A DNA stretch of 64,000 bases from Rostratula benghalensis (taxonomy: Eukaryota > Chordata > Aves > Charadriiformes > Rostratulidae), in NCBI GenBank assembly GCA_013399305.1, contig VXAI01000049.1:3117450-3181449 (forward strand). Direction: 5' to 3'. The position numbers were made by a program, and so were the translations under genes. Positions 63,101 through 64,000 of this stretch are shown here, in pieces; position 1 is the stretch's first letter, and each line of letters begins with the position of its first letter. A model generated the notes under the pieces. The model searched no databases, was not told the origin of the DNA, and saw only the letters and a program-made list of their open reading frames with translations.

Positions 63101-64000
63101 GTACATCATCTTCTCAAACTTCCCTTGAAACTGCTTTCCCGTGTCTGCACCTCTGCTGAGCAGGTTCACCAGCGAATCCATTGCGTCTTCCCATCCTCGC
63201 TGTAATTCTTTTGACCCATCCGGGGTTTCACAGACTGTCTCTTTGGGCAGCACAGGGCGTTAGCTGACCTCCCGGAGGGCTCCTGCCTTTGTCTAGGGGA
63301 GGGCTGCTTTGCTGCAGGGGAGAGAGCCCAGGGCAAGTTTCAGACACTTCAGAACACGCCCTTAGTTTCTCGAAAGCCATTTCTCTGTTGGTTTTCTTCA
63401 GTGTTTCTGTTTTGCTTGGAAACTTCCTGGACTCTTAACTGGCGGGGATGTTGTGTCGCACACTTGGGGGTGAAGCTGAGGTGTGCCTTGTATCGAGTCT
63501 TTGTTAAGAGTAATTAGGTGTTATTTGTATGTGTTACAGTGGGGATACAAGCTACCACAATCTTCCTTGAGGAGGAGGACTTCAATTTCAAGTAGCAGGA
63601 GGGCGTTCTTTAAGATAATTTTTTTTTACTAAGATACTGTAGCCTTACTTTTAATGTGACCAAAACACTTTATTGCAGTGTGTTCTTCTTGTGCCTCCAC
63701 TGAAACTTGTAGTTCTGTGATCTTATCATCATTACATCTGCATTCCGTAAAGCCTAAGCTCCGCTGAGCCCAGCGCGTGCATCATGCAAGCATGTTGGCT
63801 TGGTTTCCAGCTCCTTTAAGCTCTTCTAGTTATTTTTTTTTAATAGTCCATGTGGATATTCAGTTAGGCCACATTGTTCCAAATCTGTTGGTCTGGTCTT
63901 TTCCTTGAGATTATTATGGTTTTGCTTGAATGAATAATCTTTGTACAAATGGACAAAAGTCCCCTTAAATGGGTACTTTGTAGATCCACAGTGGAAAATG
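57121..64000. other. AT-rich DNA, probable intron; weak CpG enrichment at the right end
   Basis: No supported exon over about 6.9 kb. From about 62.4 to 63.8 kb CpG dinucleotides become more frequent than in the rest of the AT-rich DNA. Within it a minus-strand frame of 112 codons (62915-63253) stays open. Nothing in it matches a family I know. Confidence 0.5.
62127..62164. repeat. Interrupted (TG)n microsatellite
   Basis: TG-rich units broken by TACTT words, ending in GTGTGTGTGTGCACAC. Confidence 0.75.

Noticed and set aside
1..64000. tRNA, rRNA, microRNA, CRISPR or operon features
   Set aside because: I looked for cloverleaf box patterns, rRNA words, evenly spaced repeats and ribosome-binding sites with gene clusters. 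None was supported, and small hairpins alone do not show a microRNA gene.

Overview
This is vertebrate nuclear DNA, most likely from a bird. It is AT-rich and nearly gene-free. It carries several CR1 LINE fragments (one copy still close to the usual avian CR1 3' end), an avian-type ERV long terminal repeat, one old MIR-like SINE, and a single dense CpG island holding a short run of Ns. None of the open frames in the AT-rich DNA matches a protein I recognise, and most are chance frames of 60-100 codons. No tRNA, rRNA, CRISPR array or bacterial-type operon is visible. The species and chromosome cannot be read from the sequence.

Layout. 1-6.9 kb: AT-rich DNA with A/C-, G/T- and pyrimidine-rich tracts. 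6.9-7.5 kb: a CR1 fragment on the minus strand. 7.5-22.7 kb: no gene, but a cluster of homeodomain-type TAAT sites near 11.3-11.7 kb that may be a conserved noncoding element. 22.8-31.3 kb is the repeat-rich part. It holds a CR1 3' stub (22.8 kb), a possible relic of C2H2 zinc fingers (23.2-23.8 kb, minus), an LTR (24.1-24.8 kb, minus) bordered by a 28-base G run, unidentified open segments on the minus strand (25.8-27.25 kb), a well-preserved CR1 (28.6-28.9 kb, plus) and an older CR1 (30.9-31.3 kb, plus). 31.3-47.6 kb: no gene; it contains a local duplication at 40.1 kb, paired A/C and G/T tracts at 42.3-42.55 kb and a perfect 32-bp palindrome at 43.1 kb. 47.6-48.1 kb: an ancient CR1.

The only strong gene signal is the CpG island at about 49.8-51.3 kb. 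It has two good plus-strand splice donors (GT at 50132 and 50607), GC boxes, and a 151-base gap (50207-50357) in its core. I read it as the promoter and mostly noncoding first exon(s) of an unidentified plus-strand gene whose next exons lie to the right. On that reading 51.4-64 kb is largely first intron, with a MIR fragment (57.0 kb), a 27-base T run (55.0 kb) and a weakly CpG-enriched stretch at 62.4-63.8 kb. The 0-49.8 kb part would then be upstream intergenic DNA, or intron of a gene that starts outside the window.
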